The notes under the pieces were generated by a model that ran no database searches, was not told the DNA's origin, and saw only the letters and a program-made list of their open reading frames with translations. A DNA stretch of 64,000 bases from Phoebastria nigripes (taxonomy: Eukaryota > Chordata > Aves > Procellariiformes > Diomedeidae). The stretch covers positions 434,001 to 498,000 of the forward strand of contig JAYKAV010002662.1 in assembly GCA_035582835.1 (NCBI GenBank), in the 5' to 3' direction. How positions within the stretch are numbered: position 1 is the stretch's first letter; the number at the start of each line of letters is the position of its first letter. The position numbers and the translations under genes were made by a program. Below are positions 13,101 to 28,100 of the stretch, in pieces.

Positions 13101-16100
13101 ATGTGCTCTGAGCTCTCTACAAACAAAAACAAACTTAGACTCTCCAGTTGGGACTCTTACTAAAAGAAAAGGAAAGGTAAAAATAAAAAAAAAAGGAAAA
13201 GGTTAAAACCATTCTGTGCCTGGAGTCACGTCACTGCCTGAGCCATTGAGAAACTCTGTGGTACTTTCGGACATAGTCAGGTGTTTCTCAGCCTGACTAT
13301 ACTGGTGTTTCCATTAAAACCCTAACTGCTATTAACACCAGCAGAGTAGTGGCTCAGACATCACAAAAGCAAATCCTGCCCCTCGCCTGTTTGTGCTGCT
13401 TTGCCATGGCTGTAGTGTGGTGGGGAATGTCACTGGGGAGAGACTGCAGCTGGAAAAGCAAAATGCTTGCTCTACAGCCTCTTCTTCATTGTCTGTTAGC
13501 CCCAAAGACACGAAGCTTTTTAGCAGGTGAAAGCATCTACTTACCATCCATGCCACACACTGAGTGTCTCAGTAAGGGAATGAGGCCATGGTACAAGGTT
13601 GCTGATACCCAAAGTATGGCTTTTGCTAAAGGTAGTGGGACATGGGAGCCAACTGTCTCTGTTTCATGTCCAAAGCATTATTTGACAAGGCTTCAGGCCT
13701 CATTTTGGTAAATTCCAGCTGCTGGTCACATTTATACTTTACTTAATTTTACACCAGGAACACATCTTCCCTCAGCACATGTGGCTTTTTGTAAACAAGG
13801 AGAGTTTTGCTCATAATTATCTGTAGAGCCTGGGAGTTCCCAACACAGACGAGACCCTCTTGCTCTGGATCCTGAACACACATCACTAAAAGTTTGCCTC
13901 TGTCCCAAGCATTTTACAATCCAAACAAAAGTCAATGGCTAGATACAGACAGATGGGCAAAGACGACAAAACAGTATGACCAAGAAGTAGTAAGGAGGGC
14001 AAAGATCATGCAGCCAGTAGATGCTGAGGTTGTCTTTATATTCCAAGCCACAGAAGAGAACGTGATTTTGATGACTACGATCCTACTGGGGGGAAAAGCT
14101 CTTTTTAGGAACTGAACCAAAAAGTCTACAACTATTTGTTTAATCCTGTTTGCCTCTGCAGCCAATCCAATGTCCTGCTGTAAATCTTGTGGGATTAAGG
14201 CTTCTTCCAGCCAGAGTTAGTGATGTTCCAGCATATGGTATGATGAAACTACATCTAAATGGAGCATGCAGCAAGGATTATTTTTTTTTCCATTCCTTTA
14301 TCTTCTCTTTGTCAAGAAATACATTCAGGTGGCAAGTGTGCTGGATCTGTTTTGTTGTTAGAGCTCTCAAAAGCAATTAATTTCATGCCAGTAACTCTAC
14401 AGTTTGACCTGAATTTCCTCAGTTTCTAGTCCCCTGCCTCCCTCTCCCCCTAGAAGCAGTGTTTCAAACTCCTTCCTTAATCTGCTAATCCTTAACCTGN
14501 AGGGAGCGAATGAAACATCTAGATGAACAGCAGCCGCAGGACATTTGTGTGCAGAANGATCAACAGAGAACAGACCTTAATAGCATGTTTCAAAGTCTGT
14601 CCAGAGCCAAATGGGTTCCTGGGGTTCAGCATGAAAGGCAATAGGTGTTGGTTGCCTAGTTTCTTTGAAAGCCTAACCGTGAACCTTTGCCTTTTGTTAG
14701 AAGTGAAATTTTCAAAGTGAGACATGTCTCTGACATGTCCCCTGCTAGCACAGGTTACACTGAGAGCAACGCTTTTGTGTTTTGTAGCCTAAATAAAAGT
14801 GAATGGATCTGAGCAGCTGGAGATTTGTTTTCCAAATTGACTCCAGTCGTGAGTCACTGAGGCTCTCAAAATCAAATACCAATTTCATACCTGCAGCCTG
14901 AGTTGTTAAACTCAGAAGCTATTTTGACATTGACTTAGTAGGGTTAGATCTCTGAGCATCTTTCTGTAAGTTGCAGTATGTCATATGTGGGAGGTCTTCT
15001 ATTTGTTTTTTTGCTGGATTGCTGTGAAACCTTTGAGAGATTTGTGAGGCTGAAGGACATAACAGAATTGCTTCTGGCCCTAAAACTGACTAATTGAGTC
15101 CTAGGAAAAGTGCAGTAAGTGTTTTATGATAGCAAAATAGTGTTTGGAAGAAGAAGGCTGGCTTGTTTGTCATGCAAGAGACCTGAGGCAACAGCAAAGC
15201 TGGTTACTGGATTGTGTCTTCTCTTTTTGCTGTCAGTGGGATAAGCTAGAGTCAGCTACAGTTGAGCAGGTTTGAGAACACCACTTTCTGTGTTTATCCA
15301 ATGTTATTTGACAGCTTCCTTTGCAAGCAGGGAGACTGATTATGGCAAATGCAGAATCCTAACCTGATGATCCCGGCAAATGCATTGGCTATTTGAACCC
15401 CTGTGGAAGTGATTTTAGTAACTGGAGTGTCTTGTGTTTAGCTGATAAAAGATCATTTAATTGCAAAACTGCAACTTGGCACTCGCCTTCCTTTACCGTT
15501 TCACAAAGGATGAGAAGACAAATGATCTTGTCTCAGATGACCAAATGAGTAACTTTCTGTCTAGCTTCAGTGATACTTCAGTTGCTGGCATCAGCCTCAT
15601 GCGCTGGCTGCCTCCTGGAGCCATTTTCAGCAGCAAGCACTATTTAAGATGTCCCCTCTTTTGTTTTATGGCACTGTGTCCCAACTCATTGTAGCTCATA
15701 TTTTACATTGTGCTTATATTTTACATTGCATCTGAAAGGGGGCTGGGAAAGGACTAAAAACAGACACAGATATTTTCTGGTGAGGGAGAATGCGCAGCTC
15801 TACCTTAAGAAACCTTGGTACAGCCAACTGAGCTCGGGACTGGAAGCCAGGCAGTCCGTGCTCTCCTATCGCATTAATGGGTCTGAAAACTTCGAACTTC
15901 ACACAGGCGAGCCTGTTCAAGAGACTGACCGAAGGTAAACTATTCCAGTTTTGCCACTCCAGAGCAGATATTTGTCACCAAATCTCCTTCTGTGAACAAT
16001 GCAACAGACTCCAGTGCAGCCTTGTTGTTTAGGGGCTTATCAGTTCTAGTTGACATTATAATAGAGCTGATGGGATGGGGTGGAGGGGAGCAAAAATGAT

Positions 16101-19100
16101 AACCAAGGATGAAATGACCATTTGAATATTTGGGTCTTTCCAGTAGATCCTGTTTCACTTGCTTGAATTGATTATTGTCAAAGGGAGCTCCTCATGTTAT
16201 CAAGACAAATTGTTGTACCTGGCTTTGCAAAAGTTATGCTGTGTGGTTTCTGGAAGAAAGGTATATAGCAAGGAAAAGAAGCACAGATTTTGCCATCCTC
16301 CTGTTGCTGTTTTATATTTACATCATTTATTTGAGTTGTGACTTTACTGCAAAATCCAAGTTTTGTCTTTGGCCCTGGCTGTGCAATTTACCCCGAGAGC
16401 CAGAGAATGGAACCAGACCCAGATATGCTTGCTGGTAAAGGTACAAGCTACAGACAGACTCATAGACTGTTATTGCTGACCCATTGGACAGACGAACCTC
16501 CTGTTTCGTAGTGTAAGAGAGGTAATGGAGGGGGATAAACCATAAGGAATTTTGCAAGTGAACAGTATTAGCTTGTTTATTTTATATAGTCATTGATGTG
16601 TATGTGTATATATTCACTATATATGATGATTTAAATGTATTTCCCTGTTTAGGAGTATCAGATGCCTGCGGAATATTATCCACTGGAACTTGATCACCAC
16701 ATTCATCCTGAGAAATGTGATGTGGTTTCTGCTTCAAATGATAGATCACAACATACATGAAAGCAATGAAGTAAGTGCTTGGAGGTAGCATGTCTCTGCC
16801 ATGTAGTTTGGGGGCAGGCAGGGATGCTGAATTTGTTCAACATAGAAATATTACAAAGGGCACCTATCCACATGCTCAGAGTGACTTTCATGTAATTTCA
16901 AAAAGATGAAGAAAATGAGCTTAGATTTTCATTTATTTCCTCATTACTGAATATCAAAAGGTTTTTTTAAAGTAAAAATCCCGCCCAAATGCCTCTCTCT
17001 TATCTTCATTGACCATAGATACTTTCCAAATTTATATACTGTGAGACACAGTATTGTGCGAGACACTAAATTTGGTGGTTCTTGAACACTTTTGTCAGAG
17101 CCTCTTGCAGTGATGTACACTTGTGTATGGAAAGTATTCATTCCAGAAGGCAACATCTCCATGAACACAAATACTCCAGGGTACAGAAACAATTGATTTG
17201 GCTGTTGAGGCTCTGAGTCAGCTACTTTGTCTGATGACAGTGGGCACCTTGCTGTCTGGAGGCAGTGGGACTCCCAAGAAAATAAGAAATAGGGCCTGAA
17301 ACAGTACAATTTTTGCTTGTTGATATCTTTGTGGGGTTTTTTTACAAAATTCCATTTTTCTGCTTCACTGTGCTGGCCTTGAGGATGAAGTTCTGTGATA
17401 TGGGCTGCATCCAGCAGCAACTCCCTGTCACTGAAAGGGATGGCTCGTTCCCCCAGGAACCCAAACGCTTCACTCCAGCTCCTGCTGCTTCTTTTGCACT
17501 GGCTCTGTTCCTCTTCTAGATCCCTTCGGGAGGACTGAACCCTTGGAGACTGAACTCACTAAACTGGTGGAGAGCTAACCTAGCCAACAAAAAAGCAAGG
17601 AAGAGTTTTTTGCTGGCATAGTGATCTAAGTCAGCTTTCCGATGGGTGATTGAGAGTCAGAGCCAGTTCAAGGGACCAGACAGATCCACACAATAAAACA
17701 TGGGAAGGCAGAAGGGGGCAAGAAGCAGGGCATCTTCTTTGCATAGCATTGAGCACTCTTGAGAAATGCAGTGTGTCACCACGCTCCCATTTCTCTTACT
17801 TTCCATGTAATTTCATGTTCGTTCAAGTAACTCCCAACTGCAGATGCTGGTTTGAGTGAGGATATTGAATGAGTCCCTATGTAAGTATTGTAATGCCTCC
17901 CCCTGTTTGGTCACCAAGCAGCCCCAATAATATGAGGATTTTGGTGTGGATTAAAATCATCCACTGCAAAAGAAAAAGCATTTATCTTGACTTTTCTGGG
18001 GAATAGTTCCTTTTGATAGTCCCTTGGCAGAGGTTTTTACTGTTCTCATTCCCATTGTAATATTCTTGTAGTGGCATATTCTCCTTTTAGGGTGGTCCCC
18101 TGGTGTTTAATCAAGAAAAACTTAACAGTGTGCTACAAACACACATGCACACACGTACACACACACCCTCTTCATACTCTCTTTCTTTGGAAAGCAGGTG
18201 GACTAAAGTNCCTATGGAATATGAGCTGCTCCTGTAGAAATTGAAAACCACCCCAGGAGCCTGGATATCCATTCATTTTAATGTCAGCTGGGCACTCATC
18301 ATCCTTGGTTAACTTTTCAAACATAAGATTTGACATCTGAACTTTAATCCCATATTTTGGGAAAACAAATAGAAAAGTCATTAGGACCTAGATGAAGAAG
18401 TCTAAGATTCTAAATTTTTTGAGACATCTATGCATAACTCTGTATTATTATTTAAGCAGATGCTCCTTTGAGAAGATGTAGCTTCTATTAATTCACTGTT
18501 TGCTTTGTCGGTGTTTCTGACATTTTCAGGCTACAGAAGATGATGGTATATGATCTTTATTGTTGACAGTTTTATGTTGTGTGATTTACTCTCATGACAA
18601 TACTGCAAATCTTAATACAGATTTTTACAGTTATTTAGGAAAAATCAGTTGGAGTCAGACACTCAAATGCCTTTTAAAATGTGACCACAATGTGCCAAGG
18701 AAAATATGAACCTGCAAATATAAGGACAGATCCTCACATGCCTCAGTTTTCATTAACTCATCTTTTCTCTGCAGAACACTGCAGTCTTTTTGGGAAGGTG
18801 CTTTATGTAAGCTTAGTGATAACTTTGTTACGTTCTTACTGTGGTATAAGTCAGAGTCAAAATAACACCACTGAAATCAATGGGAGGAACATCATTTATG
18901 CCAGCTAATGATGTGATGTCTTCTGTGCTGATCAGTGATAATGCAGTTACAGAAGCATCAAGGACTCAACGTGGAAACATTTTGCATGAAGTTATAGTGC
19001 TTATGTTAATAAATCAAGAAGGGGAATTGCTGAAGATATCTGGAGCCTAATGGTGGATACATATGGGGATCAAGAATCCTCAGTCAAATAAATGACATGG

Positions 19101-22100
19101 TATAAATTAATGAGTTCTGCTAATTGGGTTTATTATTTAATAATAATAAATCCACAATTCCAAAAGGAATTGCTCAAAATTCATTTTATTCTGGTTTCCT
19201 ATGGAAATGATACAGAGGGAGATCTCACCACCATCATGTGTATTTGTCTGTATCTGTCCCAGTACCTTCCCAACCCACTGGCTGATTCCACTCAGTTCTG
19301 ACACAGGAACAACAGGCTCAGATAAAATTATTTTTTACAATTCTTGTGAAAATGGGCAGCTGTGGAGAGGACAAAAACAGTAAATGTTGCAACTGAGGGA
19401 GAGAGGGGAACAAGAGTCTAGACGTTATATCAGAGAATTTACATGAGACTGAGGCCACAGGGAAAGGTTTAATTCATGTTCATGCCTTCGAAAAATCGAA
19501 TGTGAGACTTAGAGTCTTTGGAAACCTAGTCTTACTAGTTTGGGGGTCAATCAGGAATGGAGCCAAAATATTTGTTTGGTGTTAGCCAAAAATAGGGGNT
19601 TTTTTTTGGTTTGTGGTTTTATTATCCTTTGCTTAGGCCAAAAGGAGAAAAAAAAGAAAATTTCATTTGGTTTAAACAAAACTTTGAAAACAAAATGTTT
19701 CATCTTCTGAGTTGTTTTGGTTTTTAATCCTATTTTAAAGATGAAGCCAAACTAAATTTCAAATCTTAATGAAATAATACAGAAATTAAAGCTTTAACAC
19801 ATCCAAAAGATGTCTTCCGTTTATTTCAGCTCAATAAACAAAGTGATCACAACTTGTGAATGGGCTATCATTTTGTAACTGTTTCTTGTCCAATAAATTC
19901 TTAGTCCGCAGAATTTTGCTGGGTTTGATAGTGCATCTGCTGCTCTGTTGACTGCCTAGAGATCATCAATACCTCATGCATATGAAGTCTGAAATAAAAT
20001 TAACTGAGGGTCAAAAGTTTCAAATACTTTAGTAGAGTTAATTAAAAGGCTGGAGAATGGTGAAACCAAAATGACATCAATGATACCAGCTAACATAGGT
20101 AATTAATGTCATGCTTCAGGGAATATGCTGAATGCCTGCTTGGTCAGAAAGAAATTTTCCCAGACTTCTGTGTGTAGCACTATGGAAATTACCAGCAGCA
20201 GTTACTTGTGATTTATTGATGTGATGTTGCCATCTGCCTCTCTATAGCTAATTGTGTATTCCACAGCTGTGCTCTCACTGCACAGCCATTAGGAGAAGAT
20301 GCCTTTACTGATACACTGAGCCTGACCAAAAATTCCTGTTGAAGCCATGGCAAAATTCAGAGGTGATGTGTGTAGTGATGTGACTTAGAGACTGAAGCAC
20401 TAATGGCAGGAATAGAGGGGATGAAGTAGCTGATAAAAGCATATCTTTAAAGTAAATATCTTTTTTCTAAATGTCAGTGGTGCTCCTTCCCTTCAGTGGA
20501 AAAGAAGCAAGACTGTGACATTAACTTCTACCTTATATTTTCTTTGAATTGCTCAGCAGGTGGGTTATACTGCCTAAGATATGCGTAGACTCTTATGTCA
20601 TCTTTGGATACGACCCTAGGCTACGGCTGTACCTCTCTGAAAGATCATCTGTAGTCAAACGACCTGCCTCCTTTTGTCTTCTTTCCACACGGCTGCTTCT
20701 TAAACTTCTTGCAGACTGCTGGTGTGGACGTGCCTTATGGCATGTTAACTTTCCAGACATGCTCAGGTACAGGACAACCTGCATGTTGTGGTCAAAGCCA
20801 AGCCTCAGCAGAAAGTCACAGACATAGCTGTGAGTTCCCCACAGCACCTAAGATATTCTGATTCCAAGTCACAGGTATAAATCTGCATCCTGTGAATGAA
20901 TTCTACCATTGATTTTTAAAGGAATAACAAGATACAGAATTTTTTAAATGTTCTCACCATGATTTTAAAATATTCTTTTCTGTTTCCTTTCCAGCCCTGG
21001 TGTCGATGTATTACCACTGTCTACAATTATTTTGTCGTGACCAACTTCTTCTGGATGTTTGTAGAAGGCTGCTACTTACACACCGCTATAGTGATGACTT
21101 ATTCCACAGATAAGCTGCGGAAATGGGTCTTTCTCTTCATAGGATGGTGTAAGTGCCTTGTGTGTTTAAAATGGTGTTACATGGAACCTGGCATTAAAGT
21201 GATAAAGACAAGAGCAGTGAGAATAAACTTTAAAAATCCCACTGTGGTGAAATCTGACATTCAAACCTAACTTTGTCAGAACAACATGAGATCAGGTTTA
21301 GTTCTTCACTGTAGTGATGACATAAAGCTAATAGGTTATTGCTGGATTTATCTTCTTCATTTAGATCCTCAGGCACCTGGTGTTAAGGAAAGAAAGAGAA
21401 TTCGCAGGCTCAGCATTTTGGGAATGCAGCAGTTCATACCATGTCCCTTTCCCTTTGATCAGCAAAGCAGTGATCACACTCCCTTATACACTGCTGCTCA
21501 ACACGCCATGAAACAGAAGAGGCACTGTCCATGCCCTGTGGACCACTCAGACTCAAGAGACGGATGAGGCACCTCTAAGTGAGGAGCTGACTAGAAAAGA
21601 AGCCTAATTATCTGCCAGTCCAACCTTACAGTTGTCTTTTGAACTGCTGAGGGGTTTGTTCCTAGAAAAAAGGATGCTCCTTTTCCCTAGCTGCATCAAT
21701 ATAGGCTGATCTATCAGTACAGGCTGGGAACCGACTGTCAGAGTAGCAGTCCTGCTGAAGAGGATGTTGGGCTTGCTGTGGATGCAGGCTGAGTATGATC
21801 TATCAATGCCTTCCCATCATGAATAAGGTAAAACACATACTGTGTGGCCAGAAGATTGAGGGAAGTTACTAATACTTTCTACTCAGCTTTGGTAAGGCTG
21901 CCTTTGGAATACTGTGGTCAGTTTTGGGTCTCTTAGGTCAAAAGGGATGTGGAAAAACTGGAGATTATCCAGTAGAAGGCTGTCAATATGATCAGGGATC
22001 TAGAGGACATGACCTGTGAAGTGAGGCTGAAGGAGCAGAGCTTGTTTAATCTGGCAAAGAGGAAGCTAAGGAGGGATCTGTTAGGTACCAAGAATGATTT

Positions 22101-25100
22101 GAAGGATGATTACAAAGATGATGGAGCCGAATTCTTCTTGGTAATAGCAGATGTTATAAGAAGGGACAATGACCGCAAATTGTAGACTGGGAGGTTCCAG
22201 TTGGACATTAAGAAAACAGAAAATTTACCAAAAACGTAGTGCAACACTGGAACAGATGACTTAGAAGCTGTGGAATCTCTGACCCTGGAGATATTGAAAA
22301 TTCAGCAAGGCTAAGCCCTGGCTGAGGTGAGCTAGTGTTGATAGTTCTGCTTTGAGCAGGAGATTGGACTGGATACCTTCAGATGTCCTTTCCAACCAAT
22401 ATATCCATGATTTGAACTTGGCCAGGAGAGGTTTGGCAAGACAAGCCCCATGTGGGCAGCTTGTTCGCTTGAATGCAAAATCTGAGGTCAAACAGAACTG
22501 GTGAATTTGGCAGTTCTTTTCTGTTGAAAGAAGAAATGTGGGAAAAGGTCACAAATATTTTCTTTTCTGAAAGTAGAACGACATTTCGTTCAGAAATGCC
22601 TCTTCCTTTCAGAACTGAGCAGAAGTAATTGAATTGCAGTTCTGAAGGCAGAAACAGCCTTTAAAACAAAATATGTCATTCAATCCAAAATCAAATAGGA
22701 GGAAAGAGGAGCTGTAGTAGAAAGAAAATGTTTTTGTGGGGAATTGATTCAATTTTTTTTTCAATATTTTTCAGTTCTGTCACCAAACTGGAAAATCAGC
22801 TGCTCACACAGCTCTCACAGACCCCCTGACTGGTTTGGTCCCTAGTATTTTCCCTCCCAACCTCTCTCAGAGCCCTCTGGGTCTCTGATTACCAATGTAG
22901 GAGTGGTGTGAGCTGAATATACCTTTCCTCTCACCCTTTTGGGTGCTTTCTGGCTCTGCTTCGCCTTCCCATACACAATCTCATACCATCCTTATTCTCA
23001 AATCCCTGTTCTTTTGGACATGGCACACTTTGTCTGTTCATGCCTAGCAAGAACATGGGGGAAAGAAGCGCACCGGACCCTGTGAGTCAATGGTGAACAA
23101 GATACAAGACAACACAATCACTTGCAGGGCACAAGAGCCACCAGGGGTGGTGGTGCAGGAGATCAGAGCTGCACTATACTTCTCGCCGAGGTTAAAGATG
23201 ACAACTTAGCAATTCAGTCCCTTCCCTACTGTGTTGTGGTTCTTTCCACTCTGCTTCATCTCTTTAAAGCCTCCATTTCCCACAGAAGAGGCAACAAATG
23301 GGAGGTTAAAAGGCAGTGTCAGATAAGAGGCTGTGCTGACTCCTACATGAGGGTTTAAGTCATGTTGAGTCATGAATTCACCTTAGAGTAGCAGTGATTT
23401 CAGAGGGACGTGAACCTGGAGGTTAGAATGAGGGATGGAGCTGGAGGGGCTTGTCATCTTGTTTGGTTTTGCCTGAGTTGACAGGTTAAAGGTAAAGGGG
23501 AAATGGAGAGGGGAAATTTGGAAATCCTCCAATTTTGACATGAATCCAGTCTTTGCTTGGGGAATGCCTGGGTGAAAAAGTTCCTGTTTCCCCGAGGAGG
23601 TCTGTGTCAAAAGGCCAGCTCCACTTATTCTTCCTCATCTCCAGTTCCCTGCTCCAGCAAATCCCCCTGAAACCAGCTGGACTCTGAAGGCCTAACACAG
23701 AACAAGCACAAGGGCAAGGCTCTGGACATGAGACTGGTATAACAATAGAATTGGAAAGCAGAGGAGATGGCACTGCAGGGACAGTAAGTGTACAAATACA
23801 CCTCATACTGCAATGAGGTTGCATGCCCAAGGAGCACTACTGTAGCAGCTCCTGGGTATAATTGAGAAAGCAAGCCCTGTAAAGCAGAATTCATGGCCTT
23901 GATAAAAACTCACATGCAGACACAGAGCACACTGCCATCATAGGTAGAATGATATATATAAAGTTAAGAGTAGCTGGATCCTTTAGGAAGGGAAAAAAAT
24001 GAATGAATTCCGACGTTGCAAGATATCAAGAGATTCTTTCTCATAATCCTGTTTTANAGGGAAGACTCAACTAAAAAAATTGTTGAAAATTTTGAAAATG
24101 GGCTTCATCCAAAGAGCCCAATAAGTTTACAAGCTTCTTGCAGGGAAATAAAAATCTAAACACCCACCTCCAGGTGATCAACTTTGCCATATCAACTGCA
24201 GGAAAATTAAAAGGGACCAAAATTGCCTTTAAGCCAGCCAAAATTGTTCTGATCACTTATATAGAAATATAGGTATATATGTGTGTTTGTTAAGAATTTT
24301 ATTTACTTTTCTTACTGGCACTAGAGTTTTCTCTTTTTGAGATGATCTTTTTTATATATACATAAAGAGGTCTTAGCAATTGCAGTGTCTCAAGTATACC
24401 AAGATAGGACCACTTGTATCTAGAGTCTTCCCATTCAGTAACCAAGACTCTTCTCATAGAATTATGAATCTACATGTGTATCATTCATCCATACATAGGT
24501 TGTGATTAACTCCTGATTTTTTGCTGTTGCAGGTATTCCTTGCCCAATCATCATTGCCTGGGCCATTGGCAAACTATATTATGAAAATGAACAGTAAGTG
24601 ATGTTAACATTTGTGTTTATGTGGTGCTCTAAATAAATAAAGAAACGCCTGCAGGCTGAACTGATAATTTAGAAATAAGGCTGACACTGACTGATAGGAA
24701 AGAGGAAAGGTCACATCACCTCCATCCAAATCCAGACCATCTCAAATTTCAGAGCACTACTTGAGTCAACTCCTGAAAATACCTTTCCCAAATATCCTTG
24801 GCCAAGCCCTGAAGCTCTCATTTGATAACTTTATACATGATTTACAGTCAGGGTAATCTCCTTCAATGGGAGTTTTGCTTGAGTAAGACCTTGGTAAAAA
24901 CTATAGTTGAGTGCTAAAGGATTTAGCCTTCTGGGTGTGCAGAATTCAGTTGACAGTCTGCCAAGAATAGTCTTATGGCTGGAATTTTTGCATTTCTGTT
25001 TCTGGCTTTTTCAACTGGAAAGAGTTAGTGCATTAAATTGAAAAATATGGGAGATAAAGAGGCATCTATGTTTTGGGAATTTTTCCACCAAACATCGATA

Positions 25101-28100
25101 CTGGTCAGATATAGCTCAGCTTGTACTTTTCAACTAGTGTTTGGATCAATGTCTATTATCTGTTACAGCTCCCTTCCCTAACCTTAAAAAAATTCTCTTC
25201 TCCGTGAATCTGTTTTTAGTATGACCACACTGTTTGTCTGTCTGTAGCGCATCTGATTAAATGTGTCTACCTTGTAGGTGTCTACATCTGCCCTAATCTG
25301 TGGTCTCTTATGATCAGTGGTGATCAGTCAAAACATTAAATGCAGTCTGGGGTGCATTTCATCTCATCTGGAAGGAGATGTCCAAAGTAGGTTGGATGAC
25401 TTAGACTTACATGCACTATTTCTCCTGACTATAAGGTAGATGGATAGGATGACTGGCTGAGCTTTGGGCATCCATGCTGTAGGCATGGGAGGAATTCCAT
25501 TATGCACTACTAAGTTCCTCTTCTCTGCTCCCCACAAACTTTTGAACCCTTGACCAATCTCTCTTCTGTAGCTTTAATGGTGACTTTGAAGGTGATAATC
25601 TAATTCCCAAGAGTCACACATATTGGCAGACAGACGTCCTTTCACTGAGGGAGAAGTTTTGTGTGATTCCATCCCTGCCTACAATAATCATACAGGAGAA
25701 TTCATACTGTAGTCTCAAAATGGCAAGAAAAACTTCAGTTGGAACCTGTTCCTTCGGTGTCCAAGTCACCAATCAGCCCTGGGAGATAACCTCGGATCAC
25801 CAGATTTCCCTATTTTCTGTGTTCACAGACCTTCTTGTTTCTGGATGGGTCAAGGATCACAACATTCTGGGTCTGCTTCATGGTCAGGTTCCTTGTAGTT
25901 GTTACCTTGCACGAGCCAGGACAGCATGGCAGCTGTCTCATTGTGCTGAAGTAGGACTTTCAGCTCTAGAACTAGAGCTGAAGGAACTAGTCAGCTCAAA
26001 CAGCACAAAACAAAATAACCAAAACTTGTGTCTTGAAACCTGGAGAGGCAAAATACCACATGCTTTAATAATGGCGATGCACATTAAACATTCCTGTTGT
26101 GAGTGAGTTCAACACCAAGGTTTGAACACCTCATTTTGGAAGACTGCTCATCACTCCCAAAAGAAATAATGGGAAGTAGGACCCCTGATAGAAACACGCC
26201 ACAACAGCTGGGATTGCACTGCACACAAGGTGGATAGATGGAGAAACCACTGCATCATCTGTACCACTGCCTCCTTTCACCATCATTGTATACCCGCAAA
26301 GTGAATGTGAAAGAATCTCCCATTGATGTATCATGGATATGAAGAAAGACATGACATGTTTACATAGGCACATGTGCCACCCTTCACTAGCGAAGGTGTA
26401 ACTGGCCCAGATCCTGCACAACAAAAGAAAGGGGGATACAAAATACAGTCAGCAGGGCAAGAAAGACAAAGTGATCCTATTTGGTATACAGAATATCCAG
26501 GCTGTTCCTGTTGAGTCTCTAGGCTCAAGCTCTCTGCCTTGGGTGGATTATCAAATGGAGCTTGTGCTTTTAAATCCATGTCATGGACAAACCCATACAC
26601 TCTAACTCATATACATAATTTGCCTCACATGCTTACTTATACAGAGACGCCAGGTTACTCTTGGTTGACCCAGACAATTAAACCTAATGTCTTGGGATGT
26701 TTTCACCTTTCTGTCTTTAATGCTGGTGTTTGCCTTGGAGTGAAACATTCACATACATCCTCACTGCACATCACAGCTATTCCAAATGTTTTGTGCATTG
26801 AGGAAGTGCAGAATTTGGCTTCTGCCCACCATAGCGTGAGGTGTAATGGCCTGGAGCCTCAGTGTTGTGCTTGCTTATTGTCAGCAGTGGGGCCAAGATT
26901 CATGTACTATACTCTGCTTGAGAAATCAAGACTGGATGCTTCAATAGTGCCATTCCTTTGATCTAGCACACGCACCCAGGAAGAGAGGCAGAGCTCTCGT
27001 AAATGAAGAGCTGATAAGGGCATTAAGCTGTAAGGCAAAGGCTATTAAATGAAATCTGTTTTTTGCATTTGTAGTAATGTCATATGCAGAGGAGACTCAG
27101 TGAAGTAAATGAACCGAAGCAAAACAAGAGATGAATAACTTGCTGAGGGCCTGTCAATTGTCATAAATATTCAGTCATCTTCTCAAGCATTAAAGCATGT
27201 GATACTTCAGATAGCCCCTGCCCACTGCCTCCCAGACTGAGGAAAGGAGCAGATTCTGCTAAACAATCAAACTGAAGCACATGTAGGAATGCACCTCTGG
27301 TACATGTGTGTCTGATGTGCACATGTGTGTATTTAACTTACTTAAGGTCTATTCTCCTCTCCATTCCATCAGCCATTGGGACAGTTTAGACTAAACTTTG
27401 TGGCATTTACAAAATCCTTTCTCTGTGCTGGGATGATACAGAAATCATGCCTTTAATTTGAATTCTGTAAGTGTGTGCAAATGTAGACAGATGAGATAAA
27501 ACTAATCCCTGGTTTTGAGAAATAAGTGCTGTCAGGATACTGGAGCATCTCTCATGCAAGGAGAGGCTGAGAGGGTTGGGAGTGTTTACCCTGGAGAGGA
27601 GAAGGTTCAGGGGGATCTTATCAATGTTTATAAATATCTTATAGGAGGGTATGAAGAAGGTGGAACCAGACACTTCTCAGTGGTGCCCAGTGACAGGACA
27701 AGAGGCAGTGGCACAAACTGAAACACAGGAAATTGCATCTGAACATCAGGAAACCCCTTTTTACTGTGAGGGTGGTAGAACACTGGAAAAGGTTGCCCAG
27801 GGAAGTTGTGGAGTCTTTATCCTTGGAGCTACTCAAAAGCCAACATGGCACAGCTCTGAGCAGCCTGCTTCAGCTGACTCTGCTTTGAGCAGGGGGGTGG
27901 ACTAGACAATCTCCAGAGGTCCCTGTCAACCTCAGCTATTCCATGAAAACAGGCTGATCTCCCCAGTCAGCCTAGCTGTTATGCTCCATTTATCTTGACC
28001 ACTGGGGAAATCATGTGTTATTGCCCCATGAGGTCAGACCTAGCAAACTGGACACATGTGGAAAACATGTACTTTTCTGAGCTTCCAAGACTGTTTGGAT

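Larger units (their letters stand above)
1121..16652 (+). other. CRHR2: CRHR2 intron between TM1 and TM2 exons (15.5 kb)
   Basis: This long intron runs from donor gtgagt to acceptor ccctgtttag. I see no coding sequence I can support. It contains a G7 run followed by a long A run near 4491, a pyrimidine-rich stretch around 5050-5240, an interrupted CTTTCTTGA repeat at 6604-6663 and an AT-rich block at 9360-9540. No interspersed repeat was recognised with confidence. Small open frames on both strands lack family resemblance. Confidence 0.85.
16771..20994 (+). other. CRHR2: CRHR2 intron between TM2 and TM3 exons (4.2 kb)
   Basis: The intron runs from donor gtaagt to acceptor tttcctttccag. It contains a CA-rich stretch at 18138-18167 and a stretch around 18800-18905 resembling an old amniote interspersed repeat. 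The minus-strand open frame at 16944-17420 (158 codons) has no recognised domain and is treated as chance. Confidence 0.85.

Noticed and set aside
16944..17420. 158-codon open frame on the minus strand
   Set aside because: It is the longest intronic frame, but it has no recognisable domain, no repeat-derived protein and no splice context. A frame of this length is expected by chance in 64 kb.
25663..26106. 147-codon open frame on the + strand
   Set aside because: No family resemblance, and it sits inside a CRHR2 intron without splice or start context.
26539..26961. 140-codon open frame on the + strand
   Set aside because: Low-complexity composition without motifs; treated as chance.
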